Source: Oscillospiraceae bacterium (lineage in GTDB: Bacteria; Bacillota; Clostridia; Oscillospirales; Oscillospiraceae). From it: 64,000 nucleotides of DNA. Both the position numbers and the translations under genes were made by a program. Each line of letters starts with the position of its first letter. The stretch's first letter is position 1. Below, piece by piece: positions 34,890-44,937 of the stretch. The stretch is taken from positions 62,001 to 126,000 of the forward strand of contig WRLE01000008.1 in assembly GCA_009777775.1 (NCBI GenBank), written 5' to 3'. The notes beneath the pieces are model-generated. The model had not been told where the DNA came from. It saw only the letters and a program-made list of their open reading frames with translations, and did not search any database.

Positions 34890-35932
34890 CGTAATTACCT
34901 CGTCTTTCGATTCTTTTCAATGCGTTAATCATTTCTTTTGCGACTGCTTTTATTACCAGCACAGCAACACTATTACCTGTTTGTTTTTTTATACTACTGT
35001 AGGGAACAACAATTTTATATGTGTCAGGAAACCCTTGTAACCTTAGCAACTCCCGTGCAGAAGGGCGTCGTTCGTTATTTATTAGAATATAATTTGCTGA
35101 AGCTCCTGCTCGCAGAGCGCACGAAATATGATGCGGTGTAACTGACCCAGCCACATTTTCATGAGTAATATACGGACGTTCAAGCTCGATTTTCATTCGT
35201 TCGATTCTACTATTCTTTATATTTTCTTTTACCCATAATGTATCATCAACTTCATCATCCGGTTCAAGAACATCAAGTAATGTCTGCTTTTTATACTCCG
35301 GTATCGGTAATGGAAAGTGAAAATCTACATTATCAAGAAATCCACATATGATTATACGTTCTCGTTTTTGTGGGACACCAAAATCAAGAGCGTTTAAGAC
35401 TTTTGAATAGACATTATAGCCTAGTTGCTCCAGATGCTTGATAATAACTTTGAAAGTGTTTCCGTTATCGTGAGCAATTAAGTTGCGTACATTCTCAAGC
35501 AAAAAAAGCAGAAGGTTTCTTTTCCATTAAAATACGTTCTATGTCAAAAAAAAGAGTACCCTGTGTCTCATGATTAAATCCTTCTTTATCACCGATTATA
35601 CTGAATGGTTGGCAAGGAAATCCTGCGAGCAATACATCAAAATCGGGAATACTACTTGCTTCAATTTTCGTTATATCTCCTGCTGGAATTTCTCCAAAAT
35701 TCGCTTCATATGTTTTGCACGCCTGTTTATCCCATTCAGACGAAAACACGCATTTACCACCTACACTCTCAAAACCCAGCCTAATTCCGCCAATTCCTGC
35801 AAATAAATCAATAAAGCGGAATGAATCCCATCGTTCTGAGGGGATTATTGAGTCAGGTAAGGATTCATCAATAAAATCATAAAGGGAAATTTGGTTAATG
35901 TTCACCACTCTTGTTTTGCTATCCCTAGTCAC
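34879..35932 (-). pseudogene. DNA cytosine-5 methyltransferase, frameshifted in a T7 tract
   Basis: All C5-methyltransferase motifs are present but split over two frames. The 5' part (35495-35932, GTG start with GGAGG 7-8 nt upstream) has motif I FIDLFAGIGG and motif IV GFPCQPFS with the catalytic Cys. It ends at PSAFFA, then stop. The 3' part (34879-35502) starts in the other frame with motif VI ENVRNL, then VIII QKRERII, a target-recognition region, IX RPSARELLRLQGFP and X KQTGNSV. Removing one T from the seven-T run at 35501-35507 restores PSAFLLENVRNL. It is either a recent inactivation, a slippage switch or an assembly error. It pairs with the endonuclease remnant downstream. Confidence 0.88.
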
Positions 35933-36246
35933 TTTTATAACCTCCATCAGCATTGTCCGCAACTTTTAGTTGATTCACTTTGTCTAAATAAGGGTGTTCA
36001 AAAAAGCTCATCTGGTCAGATTCCTCAATTCCCTCTCGTCATTTATTGCATAGGTTTATTGATTTTCTCCCCGCTGTTCAATCTAGATATTGATCGGCGC
36101 GAAGCTCAGAAGTTATGTTTCAACTCGAGCGAAAAAGAAGGAAAAAACGTCGTTCGAACGCAGCAAAGCCACTAAATAGCACAACAAAGTAAATGTGTAA
36201 ATACAATTTATAAAAGAAACACTTTTGAAGCATTATAAATATATGA

Positions 36247-36501
36247 TGGATAGGGATTGAAAGCGAGAGTGAGCAAATAACAAGCAATATCCGCTACAAC
36301 AATGGATATGGAAAGTGGTATTACGAATACAGAAGCGGCGAATTTGTGATGGTCAAGTCGGAAATAGCACGTATTGATGATATCGAGTGGGCTAATGACA
36401 AAGTAATTTGGCACACGATTATTGAAGAACTGATAGATGATGTGATGGTAGTTACTATGGATCATCGCGAAGATATAACGGAACATAGGGGCAATAAATA
36501 G
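36247..36501 (+). pseudogene. C-terminal remnant of a lipoprotein-like gene
   Basis: An 84-codon plus-strand frame without a plausible start, preceded by a stop. It encodes KWYYEYRSGEFVMVKSEI and continues to HREDITEHRGNK. The GEFV pattern and following acidic residues resemble the end of the lipoprotein at 31013 (SYINGEFVETD). It is probably a decayed paralogue. Apart from this, 35933-36608 holds nothing I can identify. Confidence 0.35.
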
Positions 36502-36608
36502 CAGGTGAACAGTCTCCGTGTTCATGCTGCTCAGACTTGACAGTTTTTGCGATATAAGGTAGAATTTGTAAACACGAGTATAATAATCATGTTTACAAGA
36601 GGTGTGTT

Positions 36609-38009
36609 ATGTTCATTGGAAGAGAAGCAGAATTAAGAACACTTGAGAAGCTATATTTAGAAGGATCTTTTCAGATGGTGGTGCTGTATGGACGCAGGCG
36701 GGTTGGAAAAACAACATTAATTTCTCAGTTTCTCTCAGATAAACCTTCGATATTTTTTACTGCACAGGAAGTTAATGACAGCCTGAATCTGAGACAGCTC
36801 TCAAGGCGAGTATATGAATTTTTTGGTATACCAGAATCTGCCGGAGCTTTCGATAGCTGGATAAGTGCGTTTGAGTTCCTCTCGGAAAAAGCAAAAGAAC
36901 ACCAATTCGTTTTGGCTTTCGACGAATTTCCATATGCTGTAAATGCAAATAGAGCACTCAAATCTATTCTCCAGACGGCGATAGACCATAGTCTGAAAGA
37001 GACTTCCTTATTTTTGATTCTCTGTGGTAGTCAAATAGGTTTTATGGAGAATGAAGTACTTGGATACAAAAGCCCATTGTATGGCAGACGGACAGCTCAA
37101 ATAAAGCTAGAGGGTTTTGACTATTATGATTCCGCAAAAATGCTAACAGGTTTCAGCGATGAAGATAAAATAAAATTATACTCCTGTGTCGGCGGGACAC
37201 CTCACTACTTGGCTCAAATCAAAGCAGGAGAAACATTCGAGGATAACATCAAGCGTCTGTTTTTTGACACTTCAGGCTATTTGTTCAACGAGCCCCTTAT
37301 GCTGCTGCATCAGGAGCTTCGCGAGCCTGCAATGTATAATTCCATCATATCTGCTATTGCTGGGGGAGCCTCAAAGCTAAATGAAATTGCCACCAAGATA
37401 AACGAAAACAGTCCAAAGGTGAGCAAGTATCTGCAAACTCTTGTGGATTTACATATAGTGCAAAAGATATATCCCTTTGGAGAAAACCAGCAAAACAGTC
37501 GCAAAGGCATCTATCGTATAGCGGATTTTTGTTACGATTTTTGGTACCGTTTCGTGTTTCCCTATAAGCAGGAAATCGAAAGCGGGAGTGGTGATCTCAT
37601 TGCTGATACATTAGCATTTGGCGAGGGATTGTCTACCTACATTGGTAAGCCACCCTTTGAGAATATTTGTTTACAATATATGCGTCGCGCAAACAGGAAA
37701 GGAAAACTACCATTTACAGCAACTGCCTTCGGCTCGTGGTGGGGAACTGACCCTATATCAAAGTCGCAAGCTGATTTTGATGTTGTGGTTGCGAATCGAA
37801 ACGAAAAACAAATCATTCTCGGTGAGTGCAAATGGACTGGAAGCATTAATATTTCAGCGGAAACAGAAAAGCTCCATGACAAAAAGCATTTACTTTCTGA
37901 ATACAATGAACGATTCTTTTATTTATTCACAAGAACTCCACCTAGAAGCGAGCTAAACCAACAAACAAAGGTAGTCACACAAGAAATGCTTTTTGACAAC
38001 GATTTATGA
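36609..38009 (+). CDS. ATPase with C-terminal nuclease-like domain (DUF234 family)
   Basis: A 466-residue cytoplasmic protein of the archaeal-type ATPase family. Walker A is GRRRVGKTTL (residues about 29-38) and Walker B FVLAFDEFPY (about 101-110). The sensor-like block LILCGSQIGFM and CVGGTPHYLAQI are family hallmarks, followed by a winged helix (about 245-300). The C-terminus has a PD-(D/E)xK-like core: DFDVVVANRNE then IILGECKW (about residues 393-415). Such proteins are common solitary accessory genes with no firmly assigned role. GAGGTG precedes the start. It lies at the right end of the repeat-rich accessory region. Confidence 0.85.
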   Translation: MFIGREAELRTLEKLYLEGSFQMVVLYGRRRVGKTTLISQFLSDKPSIFFTAQEVNDSLNLRQLSRRVYEFFGIPESAGAFDSWISAFEFLSEKAKEHQFVLAFDEFPYAVNANRALKSILQTAIDHSLKETSLFLILCGSQIGFMENEVLGYKSPLYGRRTAQIKLEGFDYYDSAKMLTGFSDEDKIKLYSCVGGTPHYLAQIKAGETFEDNIKRLFFDTSGYLFNEPLMLLHQELREPAMYNSIISAIAGGASKLNEIATKINENSPKVSKYLQTLVDLHIVQKIYPFGENQQNSRKGIYRIADFCYDFWYRFVFPYKQEIESGSGDLIADTLAFGEGLSTYIGKPPFENICLQYMRRANRKGKLPFTATAFGSWWGTDPISKSQADFDVVVANRNEKQIILGECKWTGSINISAETEKLHDKKHLLSEYNERFFYLFTRTPPRSELNQQTKVVTQEMLFDNDL

Positions 38010-38109
38010 TTGTCCATAAACCGTTTGACAGCATGATTTACGGGTACAACCGTTGATAAGGAGATGTCAAATATAATCAAAATAGGATTATCTGTCTAGG
38101 TGCTTCCCA

Positions 38110-38169
38110 TGAACAGTGGGGACGGTACTTTTGTTCAAATTTGAACAAAAATCTCGTCCCCACTGTTTA
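38110..38169. repeat. GGGGACGG palindromic repeat, copy R6
   Basis: TGAACAGTGGGGACGGTAC, centre TTCAAATTTGAA, then AAAATCTCGTCCCCACTGTTTA. It carries the GGTAC variant on the left and a mutated ATCTCGT on the right, so this copy has lost perfect pairing. It lies between convergent genes. Confidence 0.85.
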
Positions 38170-38192
38170 CAACATTATCTGTACTTGCAATA

Positions 38193-39590
38193 TCAGTTTG
38201 CCTTAATCCACTCTACTATGTCTTGTAGTACCTGTGTTTCAACGCGGCTTTCGATAAGGTATTCATCTTGAAATTCCATTATGCTTGCTCCTATGGATGG
38301 CATGAACAAATGGTTTAATCCTTCATATAGTTTATATGTAACATTATCACGTCCGGCAAGCAATTCTTGCCATAAGACGTAGTCAATGTCCGCGAATATT
38401 TGAAAATCATCTGCACCTTGTAAAATAAGGAAAGGCACATGAATATTCTCAATGTAATCAGATACGGGATGTTCTTCCATTTCTCGGAAATAATATAAGG
38501 ACGCATTTCCGAGAATTGCTGTGGTTTTAGCTTCTTCCTCCGACAAATCCATTAAAGCTGCGATTTGTTCATCATAAGGTACAAACTCAGCTAAAGCTGT
38601 GGTTTTTTCTTCTCCTTCCGGCATGGCTTCGAGCATAAGCAGCTGCTGGTCATAAGCGATTTCTAATAAAGAGCGGGGAGAACCTGCCAGGGAAATTATT
38701 CCCGCGAAACTACCTCCTTGGGCGTGGATGCGAGGTGCAAGCATACCACCCAGGCTATGTCCAAGTATAAAAACTCTGTCTGGGTCTATACGATAATCGG
38801 CTTTGAGCAGTTCGGCAGCTAAAATCGCATCTTCTATAGTTTCCTCATAGATTGTCATATCGTTACCAAACAGTTCGAGCATTTTCAATCCATGTGTGAA
38901 AGCTCGCTTGTCATATCGGATTGCAGCAATCCCGTTTGCTGCCAAATATTCAGCAATATCGCGAAAGGGCTTATTTAGAAAAACCGTCTCATCCATGTCA
39001 TGGGAACCAGAACCATGCACCAAAACAACAGCAGGAATCTTTTCCACAATGTCATCGGGCATTGACAAGAGCCCATAAATAGGAAATTCCGTGCCATCAC
39101 CAAGTAAAATAGGGTAATCCGTAAATCCATCATGGCTGATGAGTTCTCTATCTTCAATCGTGATATACTCGTTAACAAACAAACCAGCAACAAACCCTTT
39201 TTCGGAAAACACTATTTGCAAAATGACACCGCTGTCCTCATGTCTCGAGATGGTAAAGCAAATGTAATACCCATCGTAGGGTACATTTCTTATACTGAGA
39301 ATCTCTTCGAAAGCACCAGCTTCTTCGATTATAGGTGTCCAAATCTCAGTTTCCAAGGCGGAGACCGATACTAACAGCTTCATTGTATCATCGAACATTT
39401 CATATGCTTGGTCAAAATCAGAGTTAGCCATCGCCGTGACATATGTTTCCGCAAGCTCATTGTAGAAAGCCCAGTCAATGTCGCCACTTTGCTCTGAAGC
39501 CTCAGGAGCCGTCGTTTTTGAGCAAGCTCCCAAAAGGCATAGCAAACAAAGTAACAATAAAAAAGGAAAAATTCTAATCTTTTGTTTCAT
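38193..39590 (-). CDS. lipoprotein alpha/beta hydrolase with DUF3887-like N-terminus
   Basis: A 465-residue lipid-anchored hydrolase. The lipobox is LLGAC (Cys about 23). Residues about 40-140 resemble DUF3887, a small cystatin-like domain often put before hydrolases. Residues about 160-465 are an alpha/beta hydrolase: oxyanion block VLVHGSGSHDMDE, nucleophile elbow LGHSLGG (Ser about 280), acid in GADDFQIF and His in EGLNHLF. This is a complete catalytic triad. The ATG at 39590 has GGAG 10 nt upstream. The substrate is unknown; esterase or peptidase activity on the outer face is likely. It has no operon partners. Confidence 0.87.
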   Translation of the reverse strand: MKQKIRIFPFLLLLCLLCLLGACSKTTAPEASEQSGDIDWAFYNELAETYVTAMANSDFDQAYEMFDDTMKLLVSVSALETEIWTPIIEEAGAFEEILSIRNVPYDGYYICFTISRHEDSGVILQIVFSEKGFVAGLFVNEYITIEDRELISHDGFTDYPILLGDGTEFPIYGLLSMPDDIVEKIPAVVLVHGSGSHDMDETVFLNKPFRDIAEYLAANGIAAIRYDKRAFTHGLKMLELFGNDMTIYEETIEDAILAAELLKADYRIDPDRVFILGHSLGGMLAPRIHAQGGSFAGIISLAGSPRSLLEIAYDQQLLMLEAMPEGEEKTTALAEFVPYDEQIAALMDLSEEEAKTTAILGNASLYYFREMEEHPVSDYIENIHVPFLILQGADDFQIFADIDYVLWQELLAGRDNVTYKLYEGLNHLFMPSIGASIMEFQDEYLIESRVETQVLQDIVEWIKAN

Positions 39591-39838
39591 CAATTATTTA
39601 CTCCTAAAACCTATCGAATTTCACTTTGTCACCTTTTCTTCTATTTGTTTTTTCACGGTTTCGCACCTCCAACGCAATTCACAGTTTTAAACCATTAATT
39701 GCAACACCACTGACGATTGATGGCGTGTTTGGCATTAGCTATTTCCACATTTTGATTATAGCACGCTACATGGGAAAAAACCATATGTTTGTTGACTCTA
39801 GTGTTTATTGACTCTTGTTCAATCCCATTGTTCATGCA

Positions 39839-39877
39839 AAAACCGCGGAAGCTACCTAATTGGTAGACCGCGGGTTT
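39839..39877. terminator. bidirectional terminator-like hairpin
   Basis: AACCGCGG pairs with CCGCGGGTT, with a nested CTACC/GGTAG inside, and there are A/T tracts on both sides. It lies between the hydrolase and phnD. Direct TTGACTC words at 39792 and 39809 precede it; a short RNA ending here is possible but not shown. Otherwise 39594-40056 contains only AT-rich leader sequence. Confidence 0.65.
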
Positions 39878-40056
39878 TCTTTTTACTAAATCATTACCAA
39901 TTGATGATTACGAATTTTACTTCATTGTTATTATAATACACTAAAGTTTACAAAAGCATAACTCGCCAAACTAATGCCTATAAAACGCTAACAATCTTAG
40001 TGGCGCATAGCTTGGTGGCAAAAAAAAGAAACAATCTCGAAAGGAATTGTTACAAA

Positions 40057-40989
40057 ATGAAAAAGACAAGAAAGATACGCTATAAAGCATTGGCGACTGC
40101 AGTGATTGTATTAATGGCAACAACATTATCTGCTTGCTCGTCTTCAAAGGCATCAGATAATAAATGGGGGCTCGAAAAATTCGTTATTGTATTGCTACCT
40201 GGAGAAGACAACCCAGAAACCGCATATTCCCGTAATATTTTTGACGAAGCATTAAGTGAGATCCTTGGGATTCCTGTGGAAGAATATCATGCAGACAACT
40301 ACTCAGCACTCACAGAAGCCATGAGAACAGGTCATGCTCAGGTTGGATCATTCGGACCATTCGCCTATGTACACGCAGCTGACCGAGCAGGAGCCGAGTG
40401 CTTTGCGCTTCCTTCAGTTGACGGCACTCATGGTTATTATTCGGTAATCATCGTACGAGCTGATTCGGACATCTATACTTTAGAAGACCTGAGGGGACGC
40501 ACATTCGGTTTTGTTGACCCTCAATCCACTTCAGGCAATATCGTACCATCTAACGAACTGCTCAACCATTTTACCGATACTGACCCCGACTTAACATTCG
40601 AAGATTTGCACATCAACGGCAGGTTCTTTACCTCTGTCATGTTCACCGGCACCCATGCAAATAGCGCTCAAGGCGTATTTCACGGCGATGTGGATGCAGC
40701 TGCAGTAACTGGCACAACAGTTCAAGCGCAAATCAACGCTGGTCACATTGATGAAGATGCAATCCGCGTAATCCATCAATCTCCCCTCATCCCATCTAGC
40801 CCACTTGCTATAAAAGGCGACTTACCTGAAGATCTTAAAGAGTTGGTAATAAACTTCTTCTTAGATTTCGATGATCAAGAGTTTTGGGATATTAGGTCAT
40901 CCACCGGTGAAAGCAGATACTGGCCCGTTGAGGATAGCGAGTACGACTATATCAGGGAGCTTCGAGACAAATACGATATAAGCGACTGA
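40057..40989 (+). CDS. phnD: PhnD, phosphonate-binding lipoprotein
   Basis: The extracellular solute-binding protein of the phosphonate ABC importer, lipid-anchored in this Gram-positive. The lipobox is LSAC (about Cys 27). Family features include the early VLLPGEDNPE block, VGSFGPFAYVHAADR, the ligand-site segment GYYSVIIVRADSDI, and FGFVDPQSTSGNIVPS, where Ser/Thr side chains bind the phosphonate. The ATG at 40057 has AAAGGA upstream and is preferred to 40000. It is first in the phn operon; 190 bp of low-complexity AT sequence separates it from phnC, so a higher level of phnD could come from RNA processing. Confidence 0.93.
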   Translation: MKKTRKIRYKALATAVIVLMATTLSACSSSKASDNKWGLEKFVIVLLPGEDNPETAYSRNIFDEALSEILGIPVEEYHADNYSALTEAMRTGHAQVGSFGPFAYVHAADRAGAECFALPSVDGTHGYYSVIIVRADSDIYTLEDLRGRTFGFVDPQSTSGNIVPSNELLNHFTDTDPDLTFEDLHINGRFFTSVMFTGTHANSAQGVFHGDVDAAAVTGTTVQAQINAGHIDEDAIRVIHQSPLIPSSPLAIKGDLPEDLKELVINFFLDFDDQEFWDIRSSTGESRYWPVEDSEYDYIRELRDKYDISD

Positions 40990-41178
40990 TTTAATGAATA
41001 ATTAACAATGAATAATGAATAATTAGTAACGATTTACTAAAATCAGCAATATAACATTAGATGCGTGAATTCAGGAATCGGATGTGAATAAAAGCATAGG
41101 AGATAAATAACAACTAACTAATAACTCCTAACTCATAGTTCCTATTTCCTAATTCTAAAATTAAAGGAGAACAAAGCA

Positions 41179-42006
41179 ATGACAAATACAAATTCACTTT
41201 TGGAAATTACCAATTTAAAGAAGTACTATGGTCTTACTAAGGCTGTGGATGATGTTAGTTTTAATATTGAAAACGAAGAAATAGTTACCATCATAGGACG
41301 CAGCGGAGCAGGTAAGTCGACCATTATGCGATGCATCAACAGATTAGTCATGAACAATGGCGGTAGCATCAAGGTTGATGGCATCGAAATCGGTAACGAT
41401 ATCAGCAAGAAGCAGCTACTGGAAGCTAGATGCAAGATTGGTTTCATCTTCCAACACTTTAACCTTGTTTATAGGCTTACAGTCTTCCAAAATGTCATGC
41501 ATGGTGTGCTAGGTCGCATTTCGACCTTTGACGGAATCATTGGCCGTTATCCCGAAGATGATAAAGAAAAAGCATACGAAATACTAAAAAGCATCGGGCT
41601 GGAAGATCAAATATACAAACGAGCAGGTGAACTCTCAGGAGGTCAGAAGCAGCGCGTTGCAATCGCAAGAGCATTAATGCAAGAACCAAAGCTACTCCTA
41701 TGCGACGAGCCAATAGCCTCCCTAGACCCCATCACCAGCAGAACAATAATGGATCTCATCGTAGACCAAGCGAAGCAAAGGGGTATTGCTTGCCTCATTA
41801 ACCTCCATCAAGTGGAATTTGCAAAAGAGTACTCCACCAGAATCATTGGCATGAGAGAGGGAAAGCTTGTTTTTGATGATACTCCTATTAACTTGACAAA
41901 CGATAAAATTAATGAAATCTACGGCAGCACCGATGATATCGATGAGCTTAATCCTGAGTATGAGCTTGCTGCTGTTTCTGGAGGTGCTGTCGCAGTTGGC
42001 TACTGA
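41179..42006 (+). CDS. phnC: PhnC, phosphonate ABC transporter ATPase
   Basis: The ATP-binding subunit that drives phosphonate import. Walker A is GRSGAGKST, the Q-loop FIFQHFNLV is the PhnC-typical form, the signature is [10 protein letters not shown], and Walker B is LLLCDEPIASLD. The 275-residue length is normal, with a short acidic tail. AAAGGAG precedes the ATG. The end overlaps the likely start of the first phnE gene. Confidence 0.94.
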   Translation: MTNTNSLLEITNLKKYYGLTKAVDDVSFNIENEEIVTIIGRSGAGKSTIMRCINRLVMNNGGSIKVDGIEIGNDISKKQLLEARCKIGFIFQHFNLVYRLTVFQNVMHGVLGRISTFDGIIGRYPEDDKEKAYEILKSIGLEDQIYKRAGELSGGQKQRVAIARALMQEPKLLLCDEPIASLDPITSRTIMDLIVDQAKQRGIACLINLHQVEFAKEYSTRIIGMREGKLVFDDTPINLTNDKINEIYGSTDDIDELNPEYELAAVSGGAVAVGY

Positions 42007-42913
42007 TAACAAAGTATCCCAAGGTACTGGTATCGATGAGCCTTCAAATCACGAAAGGCATACCACGAACCTACTGGATAGAATAAAAAATAAGCATCGC
42101 TCAACTATGAACAGTCAGCATAACAACATACTGGTTCCAGAGGAAGTTAAAAAACTAAAAAAACTCTACAACATAATTATAGTTATAGTATTACTAGCTT
42201 TTATTCTGGCTACTATTCAGACAAATTTCAATCCAGTGATAATATTTGCCAAAGGCGGCAATTTCATTGATTTCGTTGTCAATGATCTAACCCCACCCAA
42301 CTTCAAAGGTGTTTTAGGTCTTGGAGATGCTTTGCTCCAGACAATAGCCATGTCCATGATTTCAACATTTTTCGGTGGAATAATCGCCTTTTGCCTCTGT
42401 TTTTTCGCATCATACCAAACAGCTCCCCATCCTTCAACTGTAAAAATTGTCCGTGGATTTGCCTCGATGCAAAGAAATATCCCCAACACAATTTGGCTCT
42501 TTATCTTCCGAATGACCTTCGGAATAGGTACTACAATCGGTATGGTTGCACTTCTCTTCAACACAACCGGACGTTTAACAAGAATGTTCGCCGAAGTGGT
42601 CGATGAAGTTGGTAAAGAAAGCATGGAAGCATTAGACAGCGTTGGAGCAGGGTATCTTAAAAAGCTCTTTCAATGCGTTATCCCTGCATCAATCCCCGGT
42701 TTTGTATCTTGGCTTCTTTATTCAGCTGAAATCAATATAAGAGCAGCGGGCGTTGTTGGAGCTCTTGGCGGAGGCGGTATAGGCTTAATCCTCAGCTCAT
42801 ATCTCTCTGTCTTTAGATACAAAACTGCTTTCGGTATTATATTGATAATGGCTGCCACAACTATCTTGGTGAGTTTGGTAACCGACTATTTGAGAAAGAA
42901 GGTGCTGGTATGA
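41996..42913 (+). CDS. phnE: PhnE1, phosphonate ABC transporter permease
   Basis: The first of two PhnE permeases. It is a six-helix inner-membrane protein with the ABC permease coupling loop (DSVGAGYLKKLFQCVIPA) and the closing IRAAGVVGALGGGGIG, typical of PhnE. I propose a TTG start at 41996 because GGAGGTG lies just upstream, overlapping the phnC stop. An ATG at 42107 would give a more usual 268-residue protein but has no ribosome site. The end overlaps phnE2 by 4 bp. Two PhnE subunits presumably form a heterodimeric channel. Confidence 0.85.
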   Translation: MATDNKVSQGTGIDEPSNHERHTTNLLDRIKNKHRSTMNSQHNNILVPEEVKKLKKLYNIIIVIVLLAFILATIQTNFNPVIIFAKGGNFIDFVVNDLTPPNFKGVLGLGDALLQTIAMSMISTFFGGIIAFCLCFFASYQTAPHPSTVKIVRGFASMQRNIPNTIWLFIFRMTFGIGTTIGMVALLFNTTGRLTRMFAEVVDEVGKESMEALDSVGAGYLKKLFQCVIPASIPGFVSWLLYSAEINIRAAGVVGALGGGGIGLILSSYLSVFRYKTAFGIILIMAATTILVSLVTDYLRKKVLV

Positions 42914-43740
42914 GTGCAGTCGTTGACGAACGTCCAAGCCTAGTTATAAACTCAAAAGGTAAAATTAGAATCGGCAACCCAAAGCACACGAGACCTTTTA
43001 GCCTGTTTTTGATTTTTTTCACCTTGTTATGCATTGCATTGCTAATCGCAATGCCCTTTGACTGGCTGAAACTTCTGTCGCGTATTGGCAACATGGGTAG
43101 ATCATTGTCCTTTATTATGACTTTAGATTTAAGCGAAGTGGACTTGGTGCTACCTTATTTTTACGAAACTCTCTGCGTAGCTATTCTCAGCACCATTTAT
43201 AGTGCGATACTTGGCATATTCCTTGCTGTCTTCATGGCAAAAAACATCACCCCATACAAATTTCTTCCTCCTATTTTAGCGGCTATGTTCACTTTTATCC
43301 GTGCTGTGCCTAACTTCATTTGGGTACTACTAATATTGGTATGCTTAGGTATAGGTCCGATACCCGCCATATATGGTATATGCATACATTCTATGGCTTT
43401 TTTCGCCAGGTCATTTGCCCATTCCTTCGAGGAAGTGGACGATGGAACATTGGAAGCACTTGCATCAACAGGCTCAAATAGGATAAAAGTGTTCTTTTCA
43501 GCCGTACTTCCATCTGCTCTGACTATGCTAATCGCTTGGCTGACTGTGAACTTCGAAACTAATTTCCAAGGTGCCTCTATCCTTGGCATGGTAGGTGCCG
43601 GAGGTATAGGCTTCATAATATCGTCTTCCTTTGGCAGCTATAAATATGGAAGAGCCTGGGCAGCTATTATTCTTGTTGTTGCATTCACGTATTTTTTTGA
43701 AATATCATTTAACGCATTAAAGAAAAGACTAAGTGTGTGA
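42910..43740 (+). CDS. phnE: PhnE2, phosphonate ABC transporter permease
   Basis: The second PhnE permease, 276 residues, starting in an ATGA overlap with phnE1. Membrane helices follow a cytoplasmic N-terminal 35 residues. The coupling region reads EALASTGSNRIKVFFSAVLP, and the family end block QGASILGMVGAGGIGFIIS is present. It is diverged from PhnE1, so the pair arose from an old duplication and is conserved in many Firmicutes phn operons. Confidence 0.92.
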   Translation: MSAVVDERPSLVINSKGKIRIGNPKHTRPFSLFLIFFTLLCIALLIAMPFDWLKLLSRIGNMGRSLSFIMTLDLSEVDLVLPYFYETLCVAILSTIYSAILGIFLAVFMAKNITPYKFLPPILAAMFTFIRAVPNFIWVLLILVCLGIGPIPAIYGICIHSMAFFARSFAHSFEEVDDGTLEALASTGSNRIKVFFSAVLPSALTMLIAWLTVNFETNFQGASILGMVGAGGIGFIISSSFGSYKYGRAWAAIILVVAFTYFFEISFNALKKRLSV

Positions 43741-43749
43741 GGTATGATA

Positions 43750-44937
43750 ATGCATTATAGTATAGTAAACGCGAATATAGTTTTACCAAATGAAATCATC
43801 AAAGATGCTTCTTTGACAATAGAAAATGGTTGCATAACCGACATATGTGGCAGTGCCCGGGGAGATACCTTTATAGATGCCGAGGGTATGTATCTCCTCC
43901 CTGGTATTATCGACATACATTCCGACCACATTGAACAGGTCATAGAACCTCGTACTGGCGCAGTAATGGATGTATCATTGGCTCTCCACGAGCAAGAAAA
44001 GCAGCTTGTAAACAATGGCATAACTTCAATGTACCATTCTCTTTCCTTGTGGCGTGGGGGAACGAAAGCCGCGCGCGGCGAGGTTTTTCCTGAGCTTATC
44101 GAGAGTATAACAAATCTAAATAACTCAGAATGCCTTATTTCTCATTTTCTCCATATACGTTTCGATATAACCAATTTCGACGCTATACCAGGCTTGATGG
44201 AAATCCTTGAAGACACCCATGTTTCCCTGCTTTCTTTCATGGACCACACCCCTGGGCAAGGTCAATACAGGGACTTAGATAGGCAAAAAGCTAATTTGCT
44301 AAGGAACAATCCTACTATGAGCGATGAAGAAATCGAAGAACGTTTAAGACAGCGTATGGAAACCCCAAAGATACCAAAGGAAGAGCTGGAAAAAATCGCA
44401 GATTTCGCAAAAAGTAAGGGGATATCAATAGCTTCCCATGATGACGATAGTGTAGATAAAATCGACTTTGTGAAGGACTCTCTCCATGCCACCATTAGTG
44501 AATTCCCTGTTGAACTCGAAGTCGCTCGCTATGCGAAAGAAGCGGGACTTGCAACCCTCGGAGGAGCTCCCAATGTTATGCTCGGTAAATCCACATCTGG
44601 GAATTTATCTGCTTCTGAAGGAGTGGTGGATGGCAGTATCACTACGCTTTGTTCAGATTATTATCCTCCGGCAATGCTTCAAGCTGTATTCAAACTCCAT
44701 ATGCAATTTGGACTCCCTCTACATGATTGCGTGAATCTTGTCACCTTGGCACCAGCGAAGGCTGTGGGAATCGATACGAGAACTGGCTCTATTGAAATTG
44801 GTAAAGCAGCAGACTTGATACTAGTCGATGAAAATTGCAAACCGCCTAGACTGGTTACAGCTATAACAAATGGAAACATCGTTTCTACTTTGAAATATTC
44901 ACAAATATCCTTACCAAGAATAGCAAGGAGTATGTAA
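43750..44937 (+). CDS. phnM: PhnM, ribose 1-methylphosphonate 5-triphosphate diphosphatase
   Basis: An amidohydrolase-fold enzyme that removes pyrophosphate from alpha-D-ribose 1-methylphosphonate 5-triphosphate to give the C-P lyase substrate. Metal-ligand motifs are GIIDIHSDHIEQ near residue 55, SFMDHTPGQGQ near 165 and ASHDDDS near 235. The late LGGAPNVMLGKSTSGNLSA block is PhnM-specific. The ATG at 43750 lies 7 nt after GAGG, so it is preferred to the ATG six bases earlier. The stop overlaps the phnG start (TAATG). Confidence 0.93.
   Translation: MHYSIVNANIVLPNEIIKDASLTIENGCITDICGSARGDTFIDAEGMYLLPGIIDIHSDHIEQVIEPRTGAVMDVSLALHEQEKQLVNNGITSMYHSLSLWRGGTKAARGEVFPELIESITNLNNSECLISHFLHIRFDITNFDAIPGLMEILEDTHVSLLSFMDHTPGQGQYRDLDRQKANLLRNNPTMSDEEIEERLRQRMETPKIPKEELEKIADFAKSKGISIASHDDDSVDKIDFVKDSLHATISEFPVELEVARYAKEAGLATLGGAPNVMLGKSTSGNLSASEGVVDGSITTLCSDYYPPAMLQAVFKLHMQFGLPLHDCVNLVTLAPAKAVGIDTRTGSIEIGKAADLILVDENCKPPRLVTAITNGNIVSTLKYSQISLPRIARSM

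Noticed and set aside
36208..36525. Minus-strand ORF of 105 codons
   Set aside because: Composition is unlike a protein, and the plus strand carries a better frame with a recognisable pattern.
31013..38009. Whole accessory region as a prophage or integrative element
   Set aside because: No integrase, attachment site, structural or conjugation genes are visible; only remnants and repeats.
40990..41035. Repeated AATGAATAAT words before phnC
   Set aside because: AT-rich slippage-type sequence with no symmetry; not treated as an operator.
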